Shown one piece after another: positions 46,999 through 59,262 of a stretch of 64,000 nucleotides of DNA (position 1 is its first letter; each line of letters opens with the position of its first letter). The translations under genes and the position numbers were made by a program. The stretch spans positions 3,472,001-3,536,000 of the forward strand of contig NC_035792.1 in NCBI RefSeq assembly GCF_001653235.2, written 5' to 3'. This DNA comes from Pochonia chlamydosporia 170. Its lineage: Eukaryota > Ascomycota > Sordariomycetes > Hypocreales > Clavicipitaceae. The notes beneath the pieces are model-generated. The model saw only the letters and a program-made list of their open reading frames with translations. It was not told the origin of the DNA and made no database searches.

Positions 46999-47328
46999 GA
47001 AGTTCATACCAAGGTGTAGCAGAGGGTCCTGCATATATAATTTTTAATTCGCTCAATACCAGTCAATAGATGGAAAGCTGAATTCTCATTGAAAACAATC
47101 CCGTCCAACGCTCTTCGCGCCATATTCCGTAGCAACCTGGTCCTTGTTTGTCTATAATACATGTATGCAGCTAGCCACGACTCCCAAACGTTTTGTGTAA
47201 ACCTCACCCATTGCTGTACACCGAGGCTTTATATCACCCCAACGCAATCTTGCCTAGTCGGCGCATCAACGAGAAGCTCGCCGGGGAGCTCTTCGGGAAG
47301 CCCATCGAGAAGCTCGTCGAGAAGCTCT
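46999..47328. other. Convergent 3' interval
   Basis: About 330 bases lie between the SET stop and the RRM-gene stop. No feature is seen. Confidence 0.5.
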
Positions 47329-48513
47329 TCACTCTGGTCGAGGACGCTTCGCTCCGTGCGGATTGCCCCAATCACCGCCGCCTCCGCCTCCTCCTTGGTT
47401 CTGATTAAAGCCGAAATTTCCCCCAAAGTTGGGTGCCATGCCCTGGAAACCTGCGAATAGTTAGACTTGGCTCTAGAAGTGAGGCGTGGTCATTGGGCTC
47501 CTCCAATCGTACCTGGCATGCCACCTCCCATACCCATCATGCCCATGTTCCCAGGCATACCCATGGGCATACCGCCCATTGGGTTCATTCCCATCATGTT
47601 ACCACCGCCGCGGTTGCCTCTCATGCCGCCTGGGCCGCCGCGCATTCCGCCGCCCATCATGTTGCCACGATTATTGAACCCAAAGTTTCCACCGCCCATG
47701 GGTCCGTTGAATCCGCCGCCGCCCATGTTGTTATTGTTATAGCCCATATTGTTGTTGTTAAAGTTGCGGTTGTTATAGTTATTCTGGTTCATGTTTCCAC
47801 GGTTGAAGCCTCCGCGGCCGCGGTATCCTCCACTGTAGTTGCCACGTTCGTTATATGAGCCTGAAGGCGTAGGTCTTGGCTGTTGCTCCTTTGTTCGTGC
47901 TGGTGCGTCCTTGGGTAAGGTTTTGAAAGGGTTCATCGCTGGGTTCCAATATGAGGTCGATAGTTTCTTCTGTGACGCCGCACCATCGGTCGCTAGTTGA
48001 TCGACGCATCGTTTTGCTGCTGTTGCTGCTTGACGACTGTGAAATTCGACATATACTTGTCTGCAAATGTGTGAGCCAGGTGCCCTCTGTACGAGCCTTC
48101 CATATTATGCGCGACTCTTACCCTTTGCTTTTTCCATTGACCTTGTGTTCACTAAACGTCAGGTCCTTAATTTCGTCTTCGCAATCTGCCTTTCGCAGCC
48201 ACCCTCGGATGTCGTCATCCGTCGTCCACCAATTCAAATCTGAGATCATAACCGCAGAGGTAGCAGCCGAGTCTACTGGTCGGTCATCTTCCTCTGATTT
48301 CCTTTTTGTCCCTTGCTGGGGGATATGTTCTTCAGTGTGTTCGTGGTGTTCGTCTTGATCATGGCCGTGGCCGTCGGTGTGTTCCTCCCCTCCATTGGTC
48401 TCGTCATGCCCTTGGTAGTCGCCATCGTTGTGATGCGTTCCGTCTTGCTGGTCGGGGTGCTGCTCGTTTCCAGCATCCCCGTAAAAGTCGATCTCAAAGT
48501 CGGCTTCCGCCAT
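47329..48513 (-). CDS. RRM protein resembling CFIm68/CPSF6, with Gly/Met/Asn-rich tail
   Basis: Exons 48513-48122, 48060-47513 and 47450-47329 join in phase into 353 residues. An acidic/His-rich N-terminus precedes one RRM at about 88-160. RNP2 is VMISDLNWW and RNP1 is GKSKGQVYVEF, split by intron 1. The WWTTD element after RNP2 is characteristic of the mammalian cleavage-factor subunit CPSF6 and its relatives, suggesting a role in mRNA 3' processing. The C-terminal half is low complexity: RGG, repeated NNNNMG and many GMP/GMG units. It ends with a basic stretch (GAKRPRPE) that may be a nuclear signal. Such tails often drive condensate formation (inference). Confidence 0.85.
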
Positions 48514-49647
48514 ATTGAATTATTGAAGGTGGTGGCGCAAGCTTGGGCACAAGTCGCACACAGATAGTATAGATGGATCTGCACGAAGACTGCTTTTCGA
48601 TCCTAATATGCGATCGAGATATGGACAAATGTCCTTGGTCTTGGAAACGATGTTTATTAGTGTCAAACGCTTGATGCTGTCTCAGGATCTGAAAAAAAGA
48701 TTTAAATACAAAGAGAGGGCACCAAAACCGCCAATCGAGGTAAATGAGAGCAAACAAAAGGTACAACAAGCTCCAATACGTACAATGAGGTAGTATAGTA
48801 ATAAATGACAAAGTATTCACAGCGGTTCAGAAGACAAGCTCCTGCCTTATAGTCTCGGTGCTTTCAATCTTCCCAATAAGCCAGCTGCGGACGAACAGGT
48901 CCTTCTTCGGCAAGGTACAGGCAATGTAGACCAAAGACCCGAGGGTCAACGAGCTTCTCCTAGATTCCAACCGCCCAGAATTGAGCACCGCAGCTCCCGC
49001 AAGATAGACCTCGACAACGATGTCCCCTTTGCGATCGTTATCGCTGATCCCGAAGCACTCCTTGCGGGTTCGGCGAGTAAGAACCAAGGTCGGCGTGTCG
49101 CGAGCGTCGTGGTCGTGAGAATCGCACACTCTAGCAGCGAAGCAGGTCAAGCCCTTCGTTCCAGCTGCTAAAGCCACCTCTACGAGTCGGTTTTGGATGG
49201 TGGATGGCGAGGAAGTGATTCGGATGACAAGAGAGAAAACGGCAGTTCCAAGGAGCTTCCAACCGAAAGCGAGGCTGCAATGTGAGCACGAGCCGCTAGG
49301 CGACGAGCACTGTGACCGGGATCAGAAGGGTGGAGTGGGTTCGGTGGCGCAATATCATTGTTCCGTTGGAATGTCAACGGTGAGGTTCCCGAGACCCGAC
49401 TTTGAGCTTAGGTTCACCTTCAATACGTGTATGCATGGATACTCAGTACTAAATACCACGCCATTGTATAACTTAGAATACTGACGGCGTCGAGTTTGAT
49501 GCACGAAGACAAGAACCTCATTCGACGCATACTGCCACTAGCTCATTTGACCCTCCAGTATATCATCTATGTATCTCACCATGGCTTCTCCTTTCCTCAC
49601 TCAGCTTCAAACTGGTCTACTCCCAGCTCCAGATAACAGACGGATAG
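48514..49647. other. Intergenic, 1.1 kb
   Basis: A minus-strand frame from about 49325 to 48827 reads protein-like but has no ATG and no workable first exon. It is not called. The rest is the promoter of the RRM gene and the 3' flank of the secreted hydrolase gene. Confidence 0.45.
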
Positions 49648-51520
49648 CTAATGGATCTTGGTAAGATTTGCTCTCAAACCAAGATTCTTAACCGCAGCAA
49701 CCCGCCCACCCTTAATCTCAAAGTCAAACTCATCAATCGGCAGCGTCGCCCAGCGCATCGAATCAACCTGGAACCAATTCATACACACGTCGCTCGGCTT
49801 CCTCGCAACATCAGGCTTGCGCAGCAACGTCTCAATGCCCAACCTCCACCTGTCATCTTCACCAACCGGGTACAATCGAAGATCAACTTCTTCCGGCTTC
49901 ACACCCTTGGAACTGGCGAGTGTCTTGACAATTGACTTGCCATTGTTCACCCACGACTTTATCTTCAACCCTGGACCATTGTCAACAACCAGCTCCAGAC
50001 TAGCGGCTTTCTCATTCTTGCATGCGTTGTCACCGCACTTTGCGACGTATTGACCTCCGTATGTCTTCCTTGCCTGCTGTCTAGCAAGACCATCCACGAT
50101 AGGAACGACAGTAGTGGTAATCATATCCAACAACTTCAGACTAGCTGGGTCCGCGGCATCGCCAGAAACGGCAATCACACCGCCAACATCGTAATCGGGG
50201 AGAATGAAGATGTAGGCACCCCATCCAGGCATGCTACCTGACTTGGTGTAGATGTCGATGGGGCGATTATCCGGCGTGAGGTTAGAAATGCGCATGATTT
50301 CCCACGGTGCGCCTACAAACATGGAAAATGAGCCGGCAAATTCAGCAGAGTGCATCCACTGTCTTGTTTTTGCGGCAGACAAGAGCTTGTGGTTCATAAT
50401 GGCACGGACAAATGTCCCAAGCTCGTTTGGAGTAGAGAATAAGCCGGCAGTTCTATGCAACCGTTAGTATGGGTATGATCGTAGACGAGGGGTGTCTCAT
50501 ACGCATTAAAGTTTCCGATGCTTTGGTCCCAGAGGACTCGTCCTGCTCCGAGGGAAATCACAGCCTTCGAGTGATTGGGTTGAGTGAATCCCGTGATTGG
50601 CATGTCGAGTGGCTTCGTAATACTGTCATGGAGAAGCTGAGAGAATGGCTTTCCTGTGATATTCTGCATAACCATTCCGAGGAGGATGTACGCCTGGTCG
50701 GAATAGGCAACTTTATCACCGGGAAGCCACATCAACTGATTTCTTTTGAGATTCTCAAAGAATTCTGGTGCTAATGTTAGAAATCGTTTGTTTTTTATCC
50801 GATAGGAATATTCTTACGAGCACGACTGCAGACATCTCCGCCGATGATATCACAAGGCGGCAAGTCCTTCTTATCCGGGACTGGAAAGCCACCGTCCTCC
50901 CAGGTCTTTGGGTTGGTGGTAGCTCTGTCGAACGCATATCCTATACAAAAGTTAGATAACGTATTCCCCCTCAACGAAAATACCTCAGAACAACATGGTA
51001 GACTGGACTCACCTCTTCTCGGAACCCCAGATATTTGACTAGTCAACATCCGCAGCGTCACGTCCTCATACACCCTATTGCCCTCCAACTCGGGCACATA
51101 CGCCGTAACAGGCGTATCCAACAGCTTACCCGCATTCAAAAGCAGCGTCAAGACATTAAAGACTTTAGTCACACTGCACACTCGATACACGCTGTCCCCA
51201 TCTACTTTCTTAACACCAGCTGGGTCCCGCACTGGAGCAGAATGGTGGTACTGGTACAGGGTGCCATTCTTGGTTGTGAGCAACACAGAGAAGGAGTTTT
51301 CAGTAGTGTTGAACGACTCGGATGCATTGTGCACAATTCTTTCGAATTGAGAGTTTAGTTTGAAAAGGTCAATGTTCGAGGGGATTGCCGGCTGTGGGAG
51401 GACTGGACCTGTTGGTGGACAATGTCCTCCAGATGTGGCGAGGACAGAGGGGAGTCCTACAAGGACGGGGAGAAAGAAAGTAATCATTGTGAAGTTGAGG
51501 CTTCTTGTTTCAGTTGTCAT
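49648..51520 (-). CDS. Secreted serine beta-lactamase-like protein
   Basis: Exons 51520-51013, 50940-50818, 50770-50503 and 50452-49648 join in phase into 567 residues. A hydrophobic signal segment (MITFFLPVLVGLPSVLA) follows eleven residues; the ATG at 51487 is an alternative start. The nucleophile motif is Ser116-Val-Thr-Lys119. The Tyr motif is probably in KVAYSDQAYILLG. A Gly-rich ATAGLFSTPNELGTFVRAI matches the family. Several N-x-S/T sites lie after the signal. A C-terminal domain of about 170 residues with a Cys pair (CGDNAC) follows the hydrolase fold. Unlike the intracellular relative at 43.9-45.2 kb, this one enters the secretory pathway. Its substrate is unknown. Confidence 0.87.
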
Positions 51521-52245
51521 GTTACTCTTTTTCTCACTTCCGTCTTGTCCATCGGGACTTATATACACGTCAAAACTAGTTCCAACAAATCTGCAAACCA
51601 TCAAATTTCACAGATGCTACTCACCCAAAATGCTCATTGAACCATGCAAATCCAACTATTCACTTCACACAGTAAATTTGGTGAAACATTATGCTACCGG
51701 CGCTAGTGGTGTTTGCCGCGATTCGCTAGGGCTGAGTTCGCTCTGCTGACGACAGGTCTGTATACAGAAGGCGTTCAAGTTCACCCGTATATTTCGGGTC
51801 CCAGCAAGGAACTTCATTAGATGATCGCTGTGATTTAACGGCAAGGCTGGCTGTCTCAGCCACCCATTGACGCAAAGTGGTGCGCAATATCGCGGTCAAC
51901 TTGGAAATAAGGTTGCTGATTAAGGACGTAATATTGTACGACGGTTAATGTATCGTGCACGTGGTTGCCGGGATTTTCTGATGACGTTTGCTTTGAACAT
52001 GGTCCGTCATGGTGATTGCAACTTTGCTCATTCTTGGACTTTGGGGGCTCAAATGCGAATGCGAGCTGTTTCAACAACTTCATGGACTTGCATTTCAAGA
52101 TTGCTTACGCAAGTTTACCCGAACAATGAAATGTGGCTTTTGTCCACCACTTGTTACGTAGGACAATTCCAGGGCGCATCAAAAGCTCCCATAACTCTGG
52201 CTGTGACACCACAATATGTATTGAATTGCGCAATGGTACAGGATC
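51521..52245. other. Intergenic, 0.7 kb
   Basis: This is the promoter of the secreted hydrolase and the 3' flank of the WD40 gene. Short frames show no motif. Confidence 0.5.
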
Positions 52246-54482
52246 CTAAAAGTTTGACATCTCATACACCTCCGGATTCGGATTCAACATGGCATCCACA
52301 CTCCGTCGCATGTCAGGCTCTCCCTCATCCTCAGAGGATTCATTAAATGAATGCAGAGTACACGTACCCCTGGCCATGCTATAACCATTCCAAGCAGAAG
52401 CTGTGATGTTCCGGTTAGCCTCATGTCTGTCTGGCTCCCCAAGTGCAAGCCTTATTCTGGAGGAACAATACTCACCGACAATCATGGGAGCACTGGGATG
52501 CCAACTTGCGTCGCGGACACAAGTGCCCCAGCCCGTAGGTTCTTCAAAGTACAGTCGGGTATGACGATCTACTCGGCGTGTTCCCATGGTCGCTTTCTTA
52601 ACATCAATCTTTCCTCCAAGAGTCGCGTCCATGTTCCAAATGTATACCTTCCCGTCGGCGCTGCCCGAGTACACATATCGTGAGTTGGTGGCTGACGGCG
52701 GTGAGAAATGGCATCTGATCAGGGTTCGCAAGACTCGATGGCCTCTGAAGGTCACGACAGAGTTATCGTGAGGGTGCACATCCCAGTCTTCATCGTCATA
52801 TGCTTCTCTTCGATAATCGAAACCACTGGTGTTACTGTGTCGGGTTGGGTCGACTTCACGGAATCGGTTAGTCGACATGACCATTCGCAGGTCCCACAGC
52901 TTCATGCTTTGGTCCTTGCCGTTGCTCAGAATATATCGCCCATCGCCTTTACTGTCAATGTAAGTTAAGCCCTCAATGTGCCCAACAAAGGCGCCTGCCT
53001 CTCGTCCGTCTCCCATGCTCCTTCGGTCCCATACTTTGATGGTTGCATCATCGGATCCAGAGTAGAGAATGTGCGGCGATGATTTGTCTGCAAAGCAAAC
53101 CGCATTGACATGATCGTCATGACCATCAATGTGATGCAGAACTTGACGTGACTCGATATCATATACCACGAGCGAGTTGGAGCTGGTACCGGCGACGAGC
53201 TCTCGTCCGTCGCCCGAGAATCGAATGGACCAAATACCGAATCCCCCGCGGTTCCTCCAGCCATATTGGGTTGGCCTACCATTACCGTCATCCAAGTCCA
53301 AGGTGTAAGGGTCGCCGGTATCATTTGGGTCAGTGGGAGCTATTGAGACCATACTCTGGATTGATGTATATGCCAGCCAGCGATTATCCGGACTCAGCGA
53401 TGCATCTGTTAATGTCCATTGGCCCCACGGATAGGAAACAGTCTTGTAATGTTTCCAGTTGTAGGGATTAGACGTGTCGTACATGCGTACTCTGAAATCC
53501 TGAGAACATGAGTAGAAGAAGTTGCCGTCGTCGGAAAATTGCCCAGAGTACACCGGGTCGTCATAGTGGATAATTTGCTCTGCTCTTGTTCCCGGTATCA
53601 TTGCCTGTGATAGCACATGTGAGTGACTGTACGCATGTTGGGGTGGCATTACGCTCGGAAGGAGAAATTCTCACCTGCGTTACTAAATCGCTATTCCGCC
53701 TTCTCTCCTCGCGGTCTCCAACACCTAGTTCGCGTTCCAACATGCGGCGGGCAAGGTGCTTTCGCGTATGCAAATCATAGTCGTTGGCACCAAAAGCACC
53801 AGCACGCATGAGCTTTAAGCCTTCTTCACTGGGTACTTTTGGGAACCGATTAGGATCTTTGGGTTGGCGCCGTCTACGAATCCCAAAGTGACTTAGGAAA
53901 CCTTCCTCATCAGCGTTGTCGCTGAGAAGGAGATTCGTGAGGTCGCGATTCCGAAACAGTTCCATGAGTTGAGCCCGCGTTAATAACCCAGATCTTCCGC
54001 CTGCTGAAGTATGTCAGTGGGTGATGGTGGGAGCGAAGAGAGTCAAAGGGTTCTGGTGTATCCCACCTCTGAATAGTGCCATGATGCGTCGTACTGGATC
54101 CTGGTCATCATCATCGTCATCGTCATCGTCATCCTCTTCCTCCTCCTCTTCACCTGGGCCATCGTCATCACCAACAAGAAGTTCAAACTCTACATCGCCG
54201 GGTAATGCATCTGCGAAGTGACGAATTAGCAATAGGTTTCCGAGCTAGCCGAGGCAAAATGGACATGACTGAACCTTGGAAGTCATCGTCTTCATCCTCA
54301 TCTTCATCTGGCTCATCTTGGTAGTCTGAGTCATAGTCACCATCGCCGTCATCCTCTTGGATATCATCTAAATCATAGTACCAGCTGGCAGAATCTCCGG
54401 CACTGCCTTCGTCTGGCTCAGGGTGATGATGCTGCGGCGGCGGTGGGGGATCGGAATTACTACCGGGGTCCGAAGTGTCCAT
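52246..54482 (-). CDS. WD40 protein of the DCAF11/LEC14B family
   Basis: Five exons, 54482-54275, 54210-54067, 54000-53675, 53604-52476 and 52400-52246, join in phase into 653 residues. The N-terminal third is extremely acidic, with a run of ten Asp after six Glu, coded by TCA/TCG trinucleotide repeats near 54107-54153. WD40 repeats follow, including DDATIKVWDRRS, NGKDQSMKLWDLRM and GSADGKVYIWNMD. The C-terminus ASAWNGYSMARGTCTLHSF matches this family once the last intron (donor GTGAGT) is removed; unspliced, the frame also stays open. Human DCAF11 is a substrate receptor of CUL4-DDB1 ubiquitin ligase. The first junction is the least certain. Confidence 0.88.
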
Positions 54483-55930
54483 AGACAATCTGGGTTACGA
54501 GCGATGTGAGATAAGATTTGAATGATGGCTTTGATACCGGATGTGAAGCTGGACACTGTAGTGAAGCAAATGGTGAGGTTGAACAAAGACGTAGTCACGC
54601 TGGACCAAATTCCGGGGTGCGGAGGTTGGTGGTCTTATTAATCGTCAAGTCGGTAAGGATGAAATATGAGCCAAGACCCAGGTATAATGGCAGGCGGCTG
54701 AGTTGAATGCCGAGTTGAAAATAATCTTCTGATAGAGTCAGAGTCTACTCAGAAACATCGGCACTGCGGGTGGATGAGTCTGGTGCGAAAAAGGGTCGAT
54801 ATGTCAAGTTGATGAAGCACCCAAATATTGGAAGTTCCGGTCGTGACGCCATTTATTACCCGGTAGATGTCAAGCACCTTTCAATGTTAGCTCAATGCTA
54901 CTTTAGAGTCTGGTCCACCTATCAATTGTCTGGTGGCGGGGGCCTAGAGAAGTTATGGGGAGCTCCAGCGCCTGTGGATCGATCAATTGATGGCCACATG
55001 CGCCAAACCAGGCCGGAGATAAGCAATCGTTGGCTCCACGCCTCCGAAGACTAGCATATGGGGGCTCACTTGTATCGTACAGCCAGATTTATGTGCACGG
55101 GTACATCAAAGCCAAGCATTATTCTGCAAGTCAAATTTTTGGGGAGATGGAGTGCAATAGATGGTGAATACATGGTGCTGTCACAAACTGCTTGAGTACG
55201 GAGTAAGAGATGATTGTAATGGATTACTAATTCTTTCTCTTGACGAGCTTGAACATGTGTACTTGGTTCTTTAGATGCCAGGGCTAGTCGCGATGGCGGA
55301 AGTTGTCATGAATGATACTGCGCTGTGGTGCAGCATCAAGTGCTCGAAACCAACCTCCATAATTAGAAACCACTACACAAAGCAGATGTAAATATCCAAC
55401 CAGTTGACATCGTGTGGGGAATAGACCATCTATGATGGGTGCAACCAAATTTTGACAAAGATGATGACCTTCTCCTCATGTTGCCAAGACATACTCGTCA
55501 TACTAGGTAACCAAAACTAAAGAATCCATTCCTAGCAGTAGGAATGACACTTTCTTGTATCTAATTATGTTCCTAGTTTGACATCAAGTAGGTGGCACGT
55601 TACGTCCTTTGGTCCCAGCGTCTAGTTCAGGTGAAAGCATCAGGGTCTGTGTGTCCGTCAGCAAAGAGCAGAGCTCAGCATAGACATCTCAAATCCACCG
55701 CTATGCTTTCATGTTAGTGAAAGATACTAATGTCACAACAAAGCGGCCTTATGGAGTAATGCGAAACATCTTTTGACGCTTGGCTCATAATGAACTGCAG
55801 TTTCCAGCTATTGATGGATAGGGAAGACCCTTTGCCGGATGCACTTTGGCATATAAGACCGAGCCAATACCTGTTCACTCCTTAGTTGCCAAACCAAGTG
55901 GAATAATCGATACGTCCTGTCTCATTCACC
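54483..55930. other. Intergenic, 1.4 kb, with TATA box
   Basis: No believable gene is seen. A TATAA box (CATATAAGACC, TATAA at 55852-55856) lies about 75 bases before the ATG of the small secreted protein gene and is probably its promoter. Confidence 0.55.
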
Positions 55931-56351
55931 ATGAGAGTTCACGAGGTCTTCTCTTCCCTGTTACCCTTTGCTGCTTTGGTATCAGCAGTACCGGTCAACG
56001 AAACCGAAATTGCTGGACGACAGTTTGGTAATCCTGCAAGTGGATGCTACCCAGCGTAAGAATTCCCATATCTGACTGAGTATTGACAAACATGGACTTA
56101 TTATACGAAAATGTTGTAGTGCTATTCCTAGTTGTGGAATACCTCCTCACTGCCGGTGTGCCAACGGTAAGTCATAACCTCTGATGGTGAAAAAACTCTT
56201 CCATGTTCAATCGTCAAGCTCACGCTTTGCCTCAGGTTGGGTCTACCAGATAAACAAGGACAATTACAGGATGAATAAAAACGGGTGCGATCCGCCTTGG
56301 GGCTTCCTTGGGAAGAGCGTCTCGGAGTGGAAGACGTACAAATGCCGCTGA
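55931..56351 (+). CDS. Small secreted six-cysteine protein
   Basis: Exons 55931-56055, 56120-56166 and 56236-56351 join in phase into 95 residues. The signal peptide (MRVHEVFSSLLPFAALVSA) is followed by a short pro-segment with an N-E-T glycosylation site and an Arg that could be a processing site (EIAGRQ). The mature part has six cysteines spaced C-x7-C-x6-C-x-C-x17-C-x18-C. No family is recognised. The small middle exon (47 bases) carries three of the six cysteines, so the splice model is supported by the coherent cysteine pattern and intact frame. Confidence 0.75.
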
Positions 56352-57522
56352 ACGTCTGACATATCCAAGTACGGGTGCTTCAGGAGGAGTACTCGGTACA
56401 AAGTACGGAGAAAGGGCGAAGAGTTGAAGCTGGACTGCGGTGCATATGCAAGAGTGACGAATCTGGTTCGGATCGCTCGACAATCAATAAAGGGGCCATC
56501 GACTGAAAGTCAACAGGGTTGGCTGCATGTTCAATTGCCGAGCAATGGGCTTGACGGCCGTCAAATCGTTTCATTTCAAACTATATATAAACAAAATAAG
56601 TGGAAATTTGTCTGTGCTAATTTTGATGGTGGCTCAGTCGAGGTTGTCGTACCTGACATGGATGTTTCCATGCTTTTTGCGAGTGGTTATGGGTATGGGG
56701 GTTCAGTGTTGGCTTGCATGTGCCTTTCGTCATGTCAATAGGATTTGCACTCCGTGCATGCGAGTCTGGTCTGGTCTGTTCTCCTTTTTCCTGCTCTTGA
56801 AAAAGTCTGGTGACTCGGACTCTCCAAACCGGCACTGTGTGACGCCTTGTACGGTGGTATCTTGTGCTCGGGGCATTCAATGTTCATCTTCAACCTTGTT
56901 CAGCTTTGATTCAGACTTCCTCATCAATTGCATTCTCGGGTACCATCGTTGGCACGCCTCGGTTCTTCTCCGTGCCAACACTGACGCAGGTCGATTCCAC
57001 CAGATCCTGTTCAATTTACATTTACCAAACCTTTGACTGTCAGGGACTAGCTCTGATCTACATTTCATCATCAATCCATCCTGCACATCAGGAATATCAC
57101 ACTCGACCTGGTCCTAGCCCAAGCTCAGCCCAGCATCCATCCATTCAAATTTCAGTCATTCATTTTCATCCATCGAGGACACGCAACGCCACACGCGACC
57201 ACTCCAGAAGCACCACTCAGGGACCGCGGGCCGCGGGCTAAATCGACCAGGGCCCCTTTCTTGGTACCAGACTGCATTCGACTTGGCTTGAACAGGAGAC
57301 ACCAGACCAGACCAGAGTGTCCATCTTGGCTTGGCCAGACTGTGCTTTCGTGCCGCAATTAATTGATTGCTTGGTGCATCAACGTCCGACCACCCTTACA
57401 TCGTCCAGTCGTCACCTTGCCCCCGATCGAGCCATCGCAACAATTTTGATTCGATTCGATTTGATTTCCCATTTTCAACATCAACAATCCGACGAGTTCG
57501 CTGGGGCATTGAAGTCGTCGCC
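56352..57522. other. Intergenic / long 5' leader of GDT1
   Basis: About 1.2 kb lies upstream of GDT1. It contains pyrimidine-rich tracts and a GC palindromic patch (GGACCGCGGGCCGCGGGC near 57222). Frames of 60-170 codons lack motifs. It is probably promoter plus 5' UTR. Confidence 0.5.
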
Positions 57523-59262
57523 ATGAAGTTTCGAAACAGGCATTCACCTCTGCTGCTCCTATTGCTGCCCTCACTAGCTGTCGGCTTGTCGCCAAGGGCA
57601 GTCGCCGCAACCAAGGATGACAACTCCAAGTCCATCTCTTCCTCCTCCTACTCCTCCTCGCGTGACGCCGACGATGCTACCGCTGCCAAAGTACCAACCG
57701 GCGGCAGACATGTGAAGCCTGCCAGGGATGCTCCCGTGGACGGCAAGGATGGAAAGCCTCATCTTGGGCCATTTGTCGACACCGATGGTATTGCCGTCGA
57801 TGCAAATGGCCAGAAGCTACCCCCCTTAAAGGGTCGGCCTGATGACCCGACCTTGGTCGATGGCCAAAAGATACCCAAGACGAATGACGGTGTCATGTTT
57901 GACAAGAACCGCGACCGACCTGAGAAGGGGATTTCCACAGGCACCGAAGGCGGCGTCTCTGAGAAGTCAAAGGCACGCAAGGAAAGGGAGGGAAAGACGG
58001 GCGAAAAGGTCCTCACACAGCCTGAAGCCCCCAAAGAGCAACCACCAATGCCACATAGCGAGGAGCGAAAATTGCGAGGGGGCAAGGATGAGAGTATTGA
58101 TGGTTCAAAATCGTCATCACACAAGGAACCCGGGAAAACGGACTACACAGGTCTCGATGTGAGTTATGGCATAACGCTTTTCCAGTTCAACAATCTACAG
58201 AGGCAAGACTTGAAGCTAACCAAATTGCTCTTGACTAGAAGCCCGGTGACCTCCCCGATACTCCAGACAAATCCAAATCATCCTCATCCTCATCCTCCAC
58301 AAAGGATTCGCTCGAGCCCCCTCCACCGAAGTCGAAGAGCACATCCAAATCCAAAACCCCGATTCCCATTGAAGATAAAGACGACGGCATTATCCAGCCG
58401 TTCCACTCATGGCTGCTGTCATTTACTATGATTCTTGTTTCCGAAATCGGTGACAAGACTTTCCTCGTTGCTGCGTTGATGGCCATGAAACACGATAGGA
58501 TGGTGGTTTTTTCGGCTGCTTTTGGCGCCCTGCTTGTCATGACAGTGCTATCCGCAGTTCTGGGACATGCCGTCCCTACCTTGATTCCCAAACGCCTCAC
58601 CAGCTTCCTGGCTGCCGGCCTCTTCTTCGTTTTCGGGGCTAAAATGCTTAATGAGGGCATGAAGATGGACCCCAACGAGGGTGTTTCTGCCGAGATGCAT
58701 GAGGTGGAACAAGAGCTCGCAGAGAAAGAAAAGGAAATGGGCCGTGGCCAAAATGGAGTGTCCGCTTATTCCCTGGAAATGGGCCTGGGTGGTAGGAATT
58801 CCCGGTCTAAGAACCGCTTTCCTTCACCTCCTCGATCGCCCTCACAGTCACCATCTCGTAGCCCTTCCCGGCGTTCCGGTTCCATGAGTGGCTTCATCCA
58901 AGGAGTTGGCAACCTGTGCTCTCTGCTTCTGAGTCCAGCCTGGGTGCAAACCTTTGCGATGACGTTTTTAGGTGAATGGGGCGACCGCAGTCAAATTGCA
59001 ACTATCGCGATGGCTGCCGGCCAGGACTATTGGTGGGTGACCTTGGGGGCCACCTGCGGACATGCCATTTGCACTGGTGTAGCTGTTATTGGCGGCCGAG
59101 CCATTGCCGGACGAGTCAGCCTGAAGATGGGTGAGTTGTAGTTTGTTTCATATCACGGTCTTGAGGCATCATCTTGCTAACCAAAGTGTAGTGACTGTTG
59201 GAGGAGCTGTGGCCTTCCTTGTTTTCGGTTTCATTTATTTCCTCGAGGCGCTCTACGCATAG
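57523..59262 (+). CDS. gdt1: GDT1/TMEM165-family cation transporter
   Basis: This is a Golgi Ca2+/Mn2+:H+ antiporter family member (UPF0016). Exons 57523-58158, 58239-59130 and 59192-59262 join in phase into 532 residues. A signal peptide (LLLLLLPSLAVGLSPRAVAA) opens the protein. The two signature motifs are E281-I-G-D-K-T and E-W-G-D-R-S near residue 458, each in a hydrophobic repeat. The N-terminal 260 residues are a polar, Lys/Asp/Ser-rich lumenal extension, and an Arg/Ser/Pro-rich loop (RSPSQSPSRSPSRR) separates the repeats. At 532 residues it is much longer than yeast Gdt1 (about 280). The last exon supplies the final membrane helix. Confidence 0.92.

Noticed and set aside
48827..49325. 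Minus-strand open frame of about 165 codons with balanced composition
   Set aside because: It has no ATG, and I could not find a first exon joining in phase. No motif is recognised, and a plus-strand frame overlaps it.
54021..54221. Plus-strand poly-Ser frame at the WD40 gene
   Set aside because: It is the complement of the poly-Asp/Glu coding repeat, with no other support.
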